64,000 bases of DNA from Lachnospiraceae bacterium (GCA_017449765.1 JAFTFE010000130.1:31723-95722); one strand, 5' to 3'. Counted from the first letter of the stretch, positions 28,797-38,333 are shown. Notes: generated from the letters alone by a model not told the origin. Numbers and translations: made by a program.

Positions 28797-30404
28797 ATGA
28801 AAAACGATAACAAATTAGCATTATTTCTAGTCGGAACACTGCTTATGACAAGCTTGTTCGGATGTTCAGCAAAAACAGATGATAAAACGACAAAAGAAAG
28901 CACTTCAGAAGTGACTATAGAAGAAACTGTTTCGAATGATGATTCTGTTGATATTTCAGACACAGAGGAAAGCACTAAGTCATCAGACAGCAGCATATCA
29001 TCAGGAAGTTATTATAAGGAAAATCATCTTACAAAGGACGATATTGATACTGGTGAAGCATATACAAATGATGCAGACGGTGAACATGCAATAGAAGTCG
29101 ACGGCGATTTTGCAACATATGCGAATATAGATGTAACCAAGACTGGCGAATCGGACGGTGATGAATCAGATTTCTATGGAGCAAATTCAGCAATTTTTGC
29201 TACAGACAGTGCAACACTTAACATATCAGAAGCTTATATAGAAACCAATGGAACACACGCAAATGCAGTTTTCTCATACGGAGAAGGAACTACCGTAAAT
29301 ATATCCGATTCGGTTATAGAGACAAGCGGCAATTGCTCCGGTGGTCTTATGACAACAGGCGGCGGCACAATGAATGCCGCAAATCTTACTATAAACACTT
29401 CGGGTAATTCATCAGCTGCAATTCGTTCCGACAGAGGCGGAGGTACAGTAAATGTGGACGGTGGTTTTTACAAGACTACAGGAACAGGTTCACCGGTTAT
29501 ATATTCGACCGCAGATATAACAGTATCAAACTCATATCTTGAATCAACAGCTTCACAAGGCGTTGTAGTTGAAGGAAAGAATTCCGTTACACTTAACGAC
29601 TGCGAGCTTATAGCTGATAATAATACCAAGAACAGTGATAAATCTAACACTTATCAGGCGGTTATGATATACCAGTCAATGTCAGGTGATGCTGACACCG
29701 GAACATCATCATTTACAATGAACGGCGGCACCCTCACAAATGCCAACGGAGATATATTCTTTGTGAATAATACGGCATGTACAATTAACTTAACAGATGC
29801 GACTATAATAAATAATGACTCTGATGGAGTATTTTTACGGGCAGGAGCTGCCGGCTGGGGTAATGAAGGTTCAAATGGCGGTAAGGTTATTATGACAGCT
29901 GTAAATCAGACAATAAACGGTGATATGATTGTCGACGATGTATCAGTGCTTAATCTGTATCTTACATCCGGCAGTTCATTTACAGGTGCAATCAACAGTG
30001 ACGGTCAGGCAGGCGATGTATATGTTGAATTAGACGATGGCTCAACATGGACACTCACGGCAGATTCATATATAACTTCTCTTACCTGCGATACTGACAG
30101 CATTGATTTAAACGGACATACATTATATGTTGACGGTGAAGTGTATATTGAAGGAACTGCAACTTCAGGTAATGCAATAGAGATAACAAGCGAAAGTTCA
30201 TCACAGGGTCAGCCTGACGGCAATATGCCGGACGGTGAAGCACCTTCCGGTGATGGAAGCAATATGGGTAATCCTCCTGATATGCCATCAGGCAGCGGAA
30301 ATGATATGGATACTCCTCCTGATAAACCTTCAGGCGATGGTGCTCCCCCTGATAAACCTTCAGGCGACGGTGACGGTACACCTCCCGATAAACCTGAAAA
30401 CTAA
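28797..30404 (+). CDS. Beta-helix-like surface lipoprotein with Pro/Gly-rich tail
   Basis: 535 residues. The signal peptide ends in the lipobox LFGC near residue 23, so the mature protein is membrane anchored outside the cell. A Ser/Thr/Asp linker (25-75) follows. Residues about 100-450 consist of short repeated beta strands (NISEAYIETNGT, NISDSVIETSGN, NVDGGFYKTTG) typical of a right-handed parallel beta helix. The last 75 residues are low-complexity PPDKPSGDG repeats, probably a wall-spanning or adhesive tail. No catalytic residues can be assigned. AAGGAGG precedes the ATG. It is a stand-alone unit with its own terminator. Confidence 0.85.
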   Translation: MKNDNKLALFLVGTLLMTSLFGCSAKTDDKTTKESTSEVTIEETVSNDDSVDISDTEESTKSSDSSISSGSYYKENHLTKDDIDTGEAYTNDADGEHAIEVDGDFATYANIDVTKTGESDGDESDFYGANSAIFATDSATLNISEAYIETNGTHANAVFSYGEGTTVNISDSVIETSGNCSGGLMTTGGGTMNAANLTINTSGNSSAAIRSDRGGGTVNVDGGFYKTTGTGSPVIYSTADITVSNSYLESTASQGVVVEGKNSVTLNDCELIADNNTKNSDKSNTYQAVMIYQSMSGDADTGTSSFTMNGGTLTNANGDIFFVNNTACTINLTDATIINNDSDGVFLRAGAAGWGNEGSNGGKVIMTAVNQTINGDMIVDDVSVLNLYLTSGSSFTGAINSDGQAGDVYVELDDGSTWTLTADSYITSLTCDTDSIDLNGHTLYVDGEVYIEGTATSGNAIEITSESSSQGQPDGNMPDGEAPSGDGSNMGNPPDMPSGSGNDMDTPPDKPSGDGAPPDKPSGDGDGTPPDKPEN

Positions 30405-30430
30405 ATCGTAAAAATCCTATAAAATAAAAA

Positions 30431-30467
30431 ACTCCGGACACAATAAAAGGTATTCGGAGTTTTTTTG
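30431..30467 (+). terminator. Rho-independent terminator after the beta-helix lipoprotein
   Basis: ACTCCG (30431-30436) pairs with CGGAGT (30455-30460) and is followed by seven T. It lies 27 bp past the stop. Confidence 0.85.
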
Positions 30468-30495
30468 CTTAGCTTATAATTATCAAAACCAATCA

Positions 30496-30538
30496 CTATA
30501 AAAGTGAATTAATTGTTTTATAGTTAGTCTTGGCTAAC
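30496..30538. other. Two consecutive small hairpins in the gap before the oxidoreductase
   Basis: ACTATAAAA (30496-30504) pairs perfectly with TTTTATAGT (30517-30525); directly after, GTTAG (30523-30527) can pair with CTAAC (30534-30538). Role unknown: they may be binding sites or a leader structure from another promoter. The rest of the 30405-30727 gap is AT-rich and shows only the terminator and promoter listed. Confidence 0.4.
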
Positions 30539-30656
30539 CACTAAACAGATTATATTCTAATTTAAAATAAATGTCAAGATAAATTTTTAAAGGATTTAAT
30601 TTAAAAAAAATTTTTCATTTGTAAATAAAAGCATTTTATTATTTTGTATAATTTAG

Positions 30657-30685
30657 TTGCACACAATTTAATTATGTGTTATCAT
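30657..30685 (+). promoter_or_regulatory. Promoter of the disulfide oxidoreductase gene
   Basis: TTGCAC (30657-30662), 17 bp, TATCAT (30680-30685), 42 bp before the ATG. The spacer holds a dyad ACACA...TGTGT that could be an operator. Confidence 0.6.
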
Positions 30686-30727
30686 ATCAACATGTAATTG
30701 ATAATATTATACGAGGAGGTAGTGATT

Positions 30728-32095
30728 ATGAAGAAATATGATGTTATTTTTGTTGGAAGCGGTCATGCATGCTGGCACGGTGCACTTATACTTAAACTTG
30801 CAGGTAAAAGTGTTGCACTTATCGAGAGAGACCTTTTGGGCGGTACATGCACCAACTATGGTTGTGATGCCAAAATCTTGTTAGACTCCCCCTTTGAATT
30901 AAAAGAAGCATTGGACAGATATGAAGGTATCGGATTAGAACAAAAGGCTGATATTAACTGGAACAATCTCATGAAATACAAAAAAGATGTCATCGGATTT
31001 ATGCCGACTGCTATGGAGGGTATGTTTGGAGATCTTGGGTTTGATATACTTCGTGGAAACGCAGAATTCGTAGATGCAAACACTATTAAGGTCGGAGAAG
31101 AAGAATATCAGGCAGATAAGTTTGTAATCGGCACAGGTCAGGATTATATTCCGCTTGATATTAAAGGTAAGGAACACTTTCATAATTCGAGGGAATTCTT
31201 ATCACTTGATGAAATACCTGAACATGTAACCTTTGTGGGTGCAGGAATTATTTCCATGGAATTTGCTTCCATTGCATTAAGCCTCGGCAGAAAAGTTGAT
31301 ATTGTAACCTCCGGCAAGAAAGCACTCGGTGCTTATCCTCAGGAATATGTAGAAAAAATTGTTGATAAAATGAAAGCTCAGGGAGCAAATTTTGTATTCG
31401 AAGCAAGCGTTGAGGAGATTGTTAAAAACAGCGATAACTCCTATACTTTAAAGGGTGCAAACGGGCTTTCCATAGATACCGAATACATCCTTGTAGCAGT
31501 AGGCAGAAAGGCAAACGTGGATGGACTCGGACTTGATAAGCTCGGTATCGAATACTCCGACAGAGGAATCAAAGTTGACAACCATTTAAGAACCGCCGTC
31601 AAGAACATTTATGCTTCCGGAGACGTAATAGATAAAAAAATACCTAAACTTACACCAACCGCGGAGTTCGAGTCAAACTATATCGCACTTGACATATTAG
31701 CACCTATAAATGCGCCAATCAAATATCCGGTTATTCCTAATCTGGTATTTACTCTTCCGCGTATTTCACAGGTAGGAGTATCCATAGATGAAGCCGAGAA
31801 AAATTCCGCTATATACAGAATAGAGAAGCTTGCCTTCGGAGAGTCTATGTCATGGTTGAACAAAAACGAAAAGGAAGCACATATCACTTATGTATTTGAC
31901 AAATCAAACCACCTTGTTGGTGCAGCAATTATGAGTGATGACGCAGGTTCTTATATAGATGTTCTGACAATCATCATTAACGAAAAGCTTGGTGCTAAAG
32001 AATTAAGTAAGATGATATTTGCATTCCCAACTCCGACATACGGACTTATCTCAACACTTGTTCCGCTGTTCCTGAAAGGAAAGCAGAAACAATAA
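30728..32095 (+). CDS. FAD-dependent pyridine nucleotide-disulfide oxidoreductase
   Basis: 455 residues from the ATG at 30728 (GAGGAGG upstream). FAD-binding VGSGHACWHGA is at the N-terminus and the redox-active disulfide is C41/C46 in GGTCTNYGC. The NAD(P)H-binding motif VGAGIISMEFASIA is near residue 175 and the second FAD motif NIYASGDV near 300. It belongs to the lipoamide dehydrogenase/glutathione reductase class. The C-terminal His-Pro-x-x-x-Glu motif that serves as acid/base in those enzymes is replaced by FPTPTYG, so it is probably not a true lipoamide dehydrogenase. No 2-oxoacid dehydrogenase genes are near. Substrate unknown. Confidence 0.88.
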   Translation: MKKYDVIFVGSGHACWHGALILKLAGKSVALIERDLLGGTCTNYGCDAKILLDSPFELKEALDRYEGIGLEQKADINWNNLMKYKKDVIGFMPTAMEGMFGDLGFDILRGNAEFVDANTIKVGEEEYQADKFVIGTGQDYIPLDIKGKEHFHNSREFLSLDEIPEHVTFVGAGIISMEFASIALSLGRKVDIVTSGKKALGAYPQEYVEKIVDKMKAQGANFVFEASVEEIVKNSDNSYTLKGANGLSIDTEYILVAVGRKANVDGLGLDKLGIEYSDRGIKVDNHLRTAVKNIYASGDVIDKKIPKLTPTAEFESNYIALDILAPINAPIKYPVIPNLVFTLPRISQVGVSIDEAEKNSAIYRIEKLAFGESMSWLNKNEKEAHITYVFDKSNHLVGAAIMSDDAGSYIDVLTIIINEKLGAKELSKMIFAFPTPTYGLISTLVPLFLKGKQKQ

Positions 32096-32111
32096 TAATC
32101 AATGTCAATCA

Positions 32112-32150
32112 AAAAAGGAACTGTCCATCTATGAGCAGTTCCTTTTTATT
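32112..32150 (+). terminator. Rho-independent terminator of the oxidoreductase gene
   Basis: AAAAAGGAACTG (32112-32123) pairs with CAGTTCCTTTTT (32136-32147); the T-run completes it. Confidence 0.9.
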
Positions 32151-32155
32151 ATCAG

Positions 32156-32241
32156 CGGAGACGGAGGGATTCGAACCCTCGTGCCCCGGAGGGCAAACGC
32201 ATTTCGAGTGCGCCCCGTTATGACCACTTCGATACGTCTCC
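32156..32241 (-). tRNA. tRNA-Ser (anticodon CGA)
   Basis: The minus strand folds as a class II tRNA: acceptor stem GGAGACG with CGTCTCC, anticodon loop CTCGAAA (anticodon CGA, serine UCG), a long variable arm and T loop GGTTCGAATCC. The discriminator base is G as in serine tRNAs. CCA is not encoded, consistent with the cca gene nearby. Confidence 0.95.
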
Positions 32242-32251
32242 ATACTTGAAT

Positions 32252-32280
32252 AATATATTATATAATTTATTTATTTGCAA
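32252..32280 (-). promoter_or_regulatory. Promoter of tRNA-Ser
   Basis: On the minus strand TTGCAA (32280-32275), 17 bp, TATATT (32257-32252), 10 bp before the tRNA. Confidence 0.55.
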
Positions 32281-32300
32281 GTGTTTTTACGCCATTACCC

Positions 32301-32350
32301 AAAGAATAAGAAGACATTTTCAGTATGTTTAAATGCCTTCTTATTTCTTT
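32301..32350 (-). terminator. Terminator hairpin after the phosphosugar mutase gene
   Basis: AATAAGAAG-A-CATTT (32305-32319) pairs with AAATG-C-CTTCTTATT (32331-32345). On the minus strand it is followed by the weak tail CTTT. Confidence 0.6.
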
Positions 32351-32362
32351 TTTAATGACTAA

Positions 32363-34090
32363 TTATAAAAGATGTTCAATCATCTTCAATACTTCCTGTC
32401 CAAACTTGTCAGCAAGCTCGTGTGCATTCTCTATACTTTCTCCTACGATACCGTAATAAAACTTTATCTTAGGTTCCGTACCTGATGGTCTTACACATAA
32501 CCATGCCCCACCCTCAAGATCGTAATATACAACATTTGATTTTGGAAGTCCTGTAGGGAGCACAGCCTTATTAATCATATTGGTTGCAGTATCATTGTCA
32601 TAATTACGTGCCCATAACACCTTATAACCTGCTACCTGTTCAGGCGTGTGTGCCTTAAGATGATCCATGATACTTGTAATCTTTTCCTTACCGTCTATAC
32701 CCTTCAAGGTAAGTGTTTCGATACCGTCTAAGTAATAACCGTATCTGTCGTACATATCAATCATTACATCCCAGAGAGTCATGTCTTTGGAACGATAGTA
32801 AGCCGCTGCCTCACAAAGTGCCATAGTAGCTACGATAGCATCCTTGTCCCTGGCATGGGTTCCTATAAGACATCCATAGCTTTCTTCAAAACCAAATAAA
32901 TATGTACCCTCACCCTTGGTCTCAAAATTAAGTATCTGCTGGCCTATATACTTAAAACCTGTAAGCGTCTCAATAACCTTAACACCATAATGCTTAGCGA
33001 TGGCGTCCGCAAAATTAGTCGTAACTATAGTTTTAATCAGTACTCCATCCTCAGGCAAACCTTTTGTAGCGGCTCTCTGGCTTAATTCGTATTCAGCAAG
33101 AAGACTTCCCGACATATTTCCGGTAAGACAATGGTATTCTCCCTGCTTGTCCTTTACATATACTCCTAACCTGTCTGCATCAGGATCAGTTGCAAGTACC
33201 AAATCAGCATTTCTTTCCTTAGCAAGCTTAAGTGCAAGTTCAAAAGCTTCTGCAGCCTCAGGATTAGGATAACTTACAGTCGGAAAATCTCCGTCCGGAA
33301 GTTCCTGTTCAGGAACCACATATACATTTTCAAATCCTATCTCTCTTAAGATTCTTCTGGCAGGTATATTTCCCGTTCCGTGAAGCGGCGTATATACAAC
33401 CTTTATCTCACTACCGTATCTGTCTATACAATCCTGATGTATAATCTGCTTTTTAAGAGCAGCCATATATGAATCATCAATTTCTTTTCCTATTATCTCG
33501 TACAAGCCCTCATGTATCGCCTCAAGCTTCGGCATAGTCTTGGCATCCTGTACGGTTATCGACTTAACCTCCTTCATAATACCTGCATCATGTGGAGGCG
33601 TAATCTGTGCACCGTCTTCCCAATAGACTTTATATCCGTTATACTCAGGCGGATTATGGCTTGCCGTAATATTTATACCTGCTACGCATCCAAGCTCTCT
33701 AACTGCAAATGAAAGCTCCGGGGTAGGTCTCAATGACTCAAAAACATATGCCTTTATGCCGTTTGCTGCAAGACAAAGTGCAGCAACATCTGCAAATTCC
33801 GGTGAACATCTTCTGGAGTCAAAACATATAGCTACACCTTTAGCCTGTTTTTTTCTATGAAGAATATAATTGGCAAGACCCTGTGTTGCCTTTGCAACCA
33901 CATAATTATTCATTCTGTTAATACCGGCACCGATTATACCTCTAAGACCGGCAGTACCGAATTCAAGATCTGCATAGAAGCGTTCCTTAATCTCCTTCTC
34001 ATCATCCTTAATAGCAAGGAGTTCCTGTCTTGTCTCCTCACTGAAGAAAGGGTTAGTTGTCCACTCCTCATATATTTTCATGTAATCCAT
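32363..34090 (-). CDS. Alpha-phosphoglucomutase / phosphomannomutase
   Basis: 575 residues, the long PgcA-type length. The active-site serine lies in ITASHNPPEYNGYK near residue 143. The metal loop is ATDPDADRLGVY near 300, the sugar-binding loop GFEESYGCLIG near 395 and the phosphate-binding loop RPSGTEPKIKFYY near the C-terminus. It interconverts hexose 6- and 1-phosphates, supplying glucose-1-P for UDP-glucose and hence for the polysaccharide locus. AAGGAGG lies 6 bp before the ATG. It is transcribed downstream of the PEGA lipoprotein gene with a 37-bp gap. Confidence 0.95.
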   Translation of the reverse strand: MDYMKIYEEWTTNPFFSEETRQELLAIKDDEKEIKERFYADLEFGTAGLRGIIGAGINRMNNYVVAKATQGLANYILHRKKQAKGVAICFDSRRCSPEFADVAALCLAANGIKAYVFESLRPTPELSFAVRELGCVAGINITASHNPPEYNGYKVYWEDGAQITPPHDAGIMKEVKSITVQDAKTMPKLEAIHEGLYEIIGKEIDDSYMAALKKQIIHQDCIDRYGSEIKVVYTPLHGTGNIPARRILREIGFENVYVVPEQELPDGDFPTVSYPNPEAAEAFELALKLAKERNADLVLATDPDADRLGVYVKDKQGEYHCLTGNMSGSLLAEYELSQRAATKGLPEDGVLIKTIVTTNFADAIAKHYGVKVIETLTGFKYIGQQILNFETKGEGTYLFGFEESYGCLIGTHARDKDAIVATMALCEAAAYYRSKDMTLWDVMIDMYDRYGYYLDGIETLTLKGIDGKEKITSIMDHLKAHTPEQVAGYKVLWARNYDNDTATNMINKAVLPTGLPKSNVVYYDLEGGAWLCVRPSGTEPKIKFYYGIVGESIENAHELADKFGQEVLKMIEHLL

Positions 34091-34127
34091 GATGTTCCTC
34101 CTTATATGTATTCATTCAAATTAAAAA

Positions 34128-35534
34128 TTAATTATCTATATTCATCAGGTCAATCAGAGCCGTCAGCCCGTCAAAGCTATATTCATCATCCTTACCATCG
34201 TCTACCGCCTGAATTGTATAACTTTTTATCAGACTTCCCGTCTGATATAAAATAATAGTATGTGTTCCGACAACCTTTGGGAATGTAACCGGCACATATC
34301 CGACATAATTACCATCTACGTACACACTTGCTCCAACAGGTGTCTTGATAGTAATGGTATTATCCGTCGCCCCATCATAAGTTACCTGTGTAGTCACTTC
34401 TGTAGGTGCGGATAATTCTGTAGTTGTTTCACTTGTATATACACTCTCAGTTGTCGTTTCTGTAGAAGTTTCAGATTCCGTCGTTGTCTGTGTATCAGTA
34501 GAAGTATCCGTCGTCTCTTCGGTTGTCTCTGTTGTGTCTTCTTCCGTCGTAGCATCATCAAGCGGAGTTAGTTCAAATGTATATGATTTAACCGGTTCCG
34601 ATACCTTGAAACTGCCATTAAAACTCTGATATCCTTCTGCTTTTATCTTAAGACCGTATGAGCCGTATATATTTGTATATGCATGTGTCTCAAGCAGATC
34701 ATTATTTACATATACTTCTGCCTCAGCAGGTGTGACAACAAATGACACAGTACCTCTCGGTATCGCTATATCTGATATATCTACATCAATCTCTTTGTCC
34801 TTTTCCACTGTTACTTCTTTGCTGTCACTATAACCGTTTTTATTTATTCTTAATGTATAGGTTCCCTCTCTGACCGCCAATAGCATATCATCTGTTACAG
34901 GGACTATAACATCGTAACCAATCTCGACCATCCCACCCACATATGTATGCTGGTTAATAAGTCTGACATATCCGTGTCCTTCATCTATCACACATGAAAT
35001 AAGTGAACCATTCATCAGATAAAGTGTTACCTTATCTTCTGTACTTACTTCCATTATATTCTTAGCCTTGCCATCATCAAAAGCAAGTGCAAATTCAGAC
35101 ATTTTACATGAAGAACCTTTATAAGTTGCCTTTTTATTAGTAACATCGGCAGCAAATTTATTTATATTTTTTAACACCTGTACATTACTGTTAGATGCAA
35201 TACTTATAAGTCTTTTTGTGTCAGCATAGTAAGTGATATCAAGTACGCTTCCGACATTTATATCATTTATGCTCACATTACTGCCACGGGTATCCGTGAC
35301 AACAACACCACCATGATAACCAAGCTCAAGCTGGTCACCCGATATATAATCCAGAAAAACTATTTTGTCGTTTTCCAAATCTTTACTTATCATTACCGCT
35401 GTCAGTTTTTCTTCCACGTGGTTGGCAAGAATATCTTCTGTAGTATCATTATACACCTTAACATTTCCTGTATTACCACATGCTGTAAGAGTAATCAGAA
35501 GCAGTATCATCATCAAAAAGATATTTTTTCGCAT
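34128..35534 (-). CDS. PEGA-domain lipoprotein
   Basis: 468 residues from the ATG at 35534 (AAGGTGG 5 bp upstream). The signal peptide ends in the lipobox LTAC. The N-terminal 190 residues form a beta-rich domain of unknown role. Three PEGA-like beta modules follow: one around residues 190-240 (REGTYTLRINKNGYSD), one near 250-315 (VSFVVTPAEAEVYVNNDLL) and one at the end (ITIKTPVGASVYVDGNYVG). Between the second and third is a Thr/Ser/Glu-only linker (about 318-400), as in wall-spanning stalks. PEGA modules are found on surface layer and glycan-associated proteins. Ligand unknown. Confidence 0.88.
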   Translation of the reverse strand: MRKNIFLMMILLLITLTACGNTGNVKVYNDTTEDILANHVEEKLTAVMISKDLENDKIVFLDYISGDQLELGYHGGVVVTDTRGSNVSINDINVGSVLDITYYADTKRLISIASNSNVQVLKNINKFAADVTNKKATYKGSSCKMSEFALAFDDGKAKNIMEVSTEDKVTLYLMNGSLISCVIDEGHGYVRLINQHTYVGGMVEIGYDVIVPVTDDMLLAVREGTYTLRINKNGYSDSKEVTVEKDKEIDVDISDIAIPRGTVSFVVTPAEAEVYVNNDLLETHAYTNIYGSYGLKIKAEGYQSFNGSFKVSEPVKSYTFELTPLDDATTEEDTTETTEETTDTSTDTQTTTESETSTETTTESVYTSETTTELSAPTEVTTQVTYDGATDNTITIKTPVGASVYVDGNYVGYVPVTFPKVVGTHTIILYQTGSLIKSYTIQAVDDGKDDEYSFDGLTALIDLMNIDN

Positions 35535-35602
35535 ATTTACCACCTTAACTTCTGTATTATACAAGATTTTTTTTTAAATGTGAATACCAAATTAAAGGAA
35601 TT

Positions 35603-36589
35603 TTACATATAAATGCTTTTTAATTTGTCAAGCAGCGCCTGTTTGTACCCTTCATCCTGTATGATTTTGTCTAATTTTTCCATCATTTTAGGCGAAATCC
35701 AGTTTTTAGGAGAATTTATATACTGATTCCCCAATTTGTAGAATTTTTCCGGATAAAGATATAATATATAAATATATTCCATATCCTTCTCATCCAAACT
35801 ACATATTCCGCCATACGTTTCTATTATTTCCTTCATTACTTCAAAATCGTAATTATTCTTCTCCAATGTCTTCCTGATAAAATGATATAGATCGTTTAAC
35901 TGATTACCTACATAGAACTTATCAAAGCCAATAGTTGCCAACCGCATTTCATCCTCTCCCACCACAAAAACACTGTGATGATTATACATTCCATGACAAT
36001 AACCTATATGCTTGTTAAGCTCATTATATTTTTTCTTATCAAAAATGTTTTCGCATGAAACAGCCTGCTCATAAAAGAAGTTAAATGATTCGAGAAAAGC
36101 TTCTTCAAAATCCTTTTTGGACTTTCTTTTCATCATAAAATTTTTCACACGTTTCAATTCCTGATTTCTCTTCTTAAAATCACTGTTTATACGCACATGC
36201 ACGTCGCCTTCGGTACGTTCAAAAAACCTCTTACTTATAAGATGAAATTCGGCGAGATTTCTTACAGCTGCACGTATTTCATCTATATTATTAATATTTA
36301 TTTCTCTTCCATCAAAAAATTCACGTATCACAAAAGGATTACCATATCTGTCATAGGTTACAAGTTCATCCCGGTTATTTTTTACACATCTGTCAATATA
36401 GGTGAATCCGTTCTGTACAAGCCTTTCCTTAAACTGATATTCGGCTCTCAACCGGCTTTCATTTACGTCAAGCTGCTTTACCTGCCTGACGCCTTTATCC
36501 GTATTAAGTATAAATGCTCCACGCCCTCTCATAGTCTGATAAACTTCCATATCATATGTTTCATAAACCTCAGACATTTTTTCAGCCAA
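35603..36589 (-). CDS. CotS-like kinase-fold (aminoglycoside phosphotransferase superfamily) protein
   Basis: 328 residues if started at the TTG at 36589, which lies 6 bp after GGAGGGG; the first ATG (36577) is 18 bp from the site. The fold is suggested by an early IL..DKGVRQVKQL strand pair and the catalytic-like loop GYCHGMYNHHSVFV near residue 205. GFDKFYVGNQLNDLYHFIRK follows in the metal-binding position. This matches the CotS/YsxE spore-coat group of APH-fold proteins. The canonical Asp of the HGD loop is replaced (HGM), so activity is doubtful. Such genes also occur in species not known to sporulate. Confidence 0.78.
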   Translation of the reverse strand: MAEKMSEVYETYDMEVYQTMRGRGAFILNTDKGVRQVKQLDVNESRLRAEYQFKERLVQNGFTYIDRCVKNNRDELVTYDRYGNPFVIREFFDGREININNIDEIRAAVRNLAEFHLISKRFFERTEGDVHVRINSDFKKRNQELKRVKNFMMKRKSKKDFEEAFLESFNFFYEQAVSCENIFDKKKYNELNKHIGYCHGMYNHHSVFVVGEDEMRLATIGFDKFYVGNQLNDLYHFIRKTLEKNNYDFEVMKEIIETYGGICSLDEKDMEYIYILYLYPEKFYKLGNQYINSPKNWISPKMMEKLDKIIQDEGYKQALLDKLKSIYM

Positions 36590-36656
36590 AAAAATCCCCT
36601 CCAAACTTAAGTCTTGTTAATCTTATGTTTGAAAGGGGGATTTAATGACTGCTGTA

Positions 36657-38039
36657 CTAAAAGTTTTTCTGCTCCTCAATCATATTTTTTGCAAGTTCGA
36701 GCAATTTATCTCTATCATTAAGTTCAGGCTCATCAAGCACGTATTCCAGTAAAGATTTAAGAACACCGCCAAGCTCCCTACCGGGATTCATACCAAGCTC
36801 TATCAGATCTTTACCATCAATTTTCAAATCCTTTATGGCAAGACATTGCTTCCCATCTATGATTTCATCGTACATAGTCTTAAGCCTTGTTATATTTTCT
36901 TTCTTCTTATCCTGATTATAATCACTTTGACCTAATCTGTCTGCATTTCTTATTATGATAAAATCATCAAAATTTTCCACTCCAAGCTTGGTCAGGAATC
37001 TTCTGAAAGCTTTAATACCCACGTCACCGGATATTCCATAATCATGATACATAACAAGCTTCGTAACCTTATCTATGGTTTCATTGTCGAATTTGAGCCG
37101 TCTTAAAATATCATTCGCTATCTTACTGCCTTTATCCTGATGTCCGTAGAAATGGTCTGTCCCATTCTCATCTGTTATACGACATCCCGGCTTACCCACA
37201 TCATGCAAAAGTGCTGCATATCTAAGCACAACATTCTTCGGAACATTTTCCATAACACAAATTGTATGCTCACCGACAGAATATAGATGATTGGGATTAT
37301 TCTGCGGAGTATCCATCATAAGGTCAAACTCCGGAAGAAATACCTTAGTTAGTCCAAGTTCATATGCAGTCTTTATCATATCAGGATTATCCGAGGTGAT
37401 AAGCTTGGTAAACTCCTCCCTGATTCTTTCCGCACTTATATCCTTTAAATAAGCTGCCTGATTTTTCATGGCAAGCATTGTAGGCTCATCTATATCGAAG
37501 CCCAGCTGTGCTGCAAATCTGACTGCGCGGAGTATACGGAGCGCATCCTCGTCAAACCTTTCCGATGGCATTCCAACACACCTTATAATATGCTTTTCAA
37601 GGTCATTACTTCCTCCGAAAATATCCACAATACCATCTTTATCATTGTAAGCCATGGCATTAATCGTAAAATCACGTCTTTTTAAATCTTCAGTCAGACT
37701 TTTCGAAAAAGAAACCTCCTTAGGCCTCCTGTGATCCTCATATATACCATCCACACGATACGTCGTAACCTCATATGCATACTCACCTTTACCTGAATGA
37801 GCCTTATCAACAAGCACTGTAACCGTACCATGCTGTATCCCCGTATCTACCGTCTTTCTAAAAATCTCTTTTACCTGTTGCGGCGTCGCAGAAGTTGTAA
37901 TATCCCAGTCATGAGGAACCATTCCAAGCAGACTGTCCCGTACACAGCCACCGACAATGTACGCCTCAAATCCATTTTTATTCAATTCATTTATTATATA
38001 CGATGCCCCTTTTGGCATTCTGATTTTAACATTTAACAT
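36657..38039 (-). CDS. cca: CCA tRNA nucleotidyltransferase with HD domain
   Basis: 460 residues. The class II nucleotidyltransferase head has VGGCVRDSLLG and the metal-binding PHDWDITTSA near residue 43; RRDFTINAMAYN (motif B region) and EDALRILRAVRFAAQLGF follow. An HD phosphohydrolase domain lies at about 255-375 (LLHDVGKP, HQDKGSKIA). It adds or repairs the 3'-CCA of tRNA, needed here since tRNA-Ser carries no encoded CCA. The ATG at 38039 has GGGAT upstream. A large palindrome separates it from proS. Confidence 0.95.
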   Translation of the reverse strand: MLNVKIRMPKGASYIINELNKNGFEAYIVGGCVRDSLLGMVPHDWDITTSATPQQVKEIFRKTVDTGIQHGTVTVLVDKAHSGKGEYAYEVTTYRVDGIYEDHRRPKEVSFSKSLTEDLKRRDFTINAMAYNDKDGIVDIFGGSNDLEKHIIRCVGMPSERFDEDALRILRAVRFAAQLGFDIDEPTMLAMKNQAAYLKDISAERIREEFTKLITSDNPDMIKTAYELGLTKVFLPEFDLMMDTPQNNPNHLYSVGEHTICVMENVPKNVVLRYAALLHDVGKPGCRITDENGTDHFYGHQDKGSKIANDILRRLKFDNETIDKVTKLVMYHDYGISGDVGIKAFRRFLTKLGVENFDDFIIIRNADRLGQSDYNQDKKKENITRLKTMYDEIIDGKQCLAIKDLKIDGKDLIELGMNPGRELGGVLKSLLEYVLDEPELNDRDKLLELAKNMIEEQKNF

Positions 38040-38097
38040 ATACTATGCATCCCTAATTATTTAATTTGAAACATTCAATTAATATTCAACATATAGC

Positions 38098-38321
38098 ATT
38101 GTCGAATTGAGCATATGCATAATTAAGCAGTTACAAAACATTTTGCCTGATTTGTGTAAAATCAGCAACGAGAATTCGAATAGGCTCGCTCAGAAACAGA
38201 CTGTTTGAACGTAGTGAGTTGTCTGTTTCGTGCAGAGCGTAGAGAATTCGAGTTGATTGATTTAACAAATCATTGGCAAGTTTAGTAACTGCTTAATTAT
38301 GTTATGTCTCAATTCGGCAAT
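38098..38321. repeat. 224-bp imperfect palindrome between proS and cca
   Basis: Nearly the whole gap folds back on itself. The left end (ATTGTCGAATTGAG...CATAATTAAGCAGTTAC) matches the reverse of the right end (ATTGCCGAATTGAG...CATAATTAAGCAGTTAC). Inner matches occur at GATTTGT, AAATCA and GAATTC, and at the arms AAACAGAC (left) and GTCTGTTT (right) about a central TGAACGTAGTGA. It begins 12 bp past the proS stop. It is probably a mobile palindromic element and may also end proS transcription. Confidence 0.8.
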
Positions 38322-38333
38322 CTAAAATTTTAA

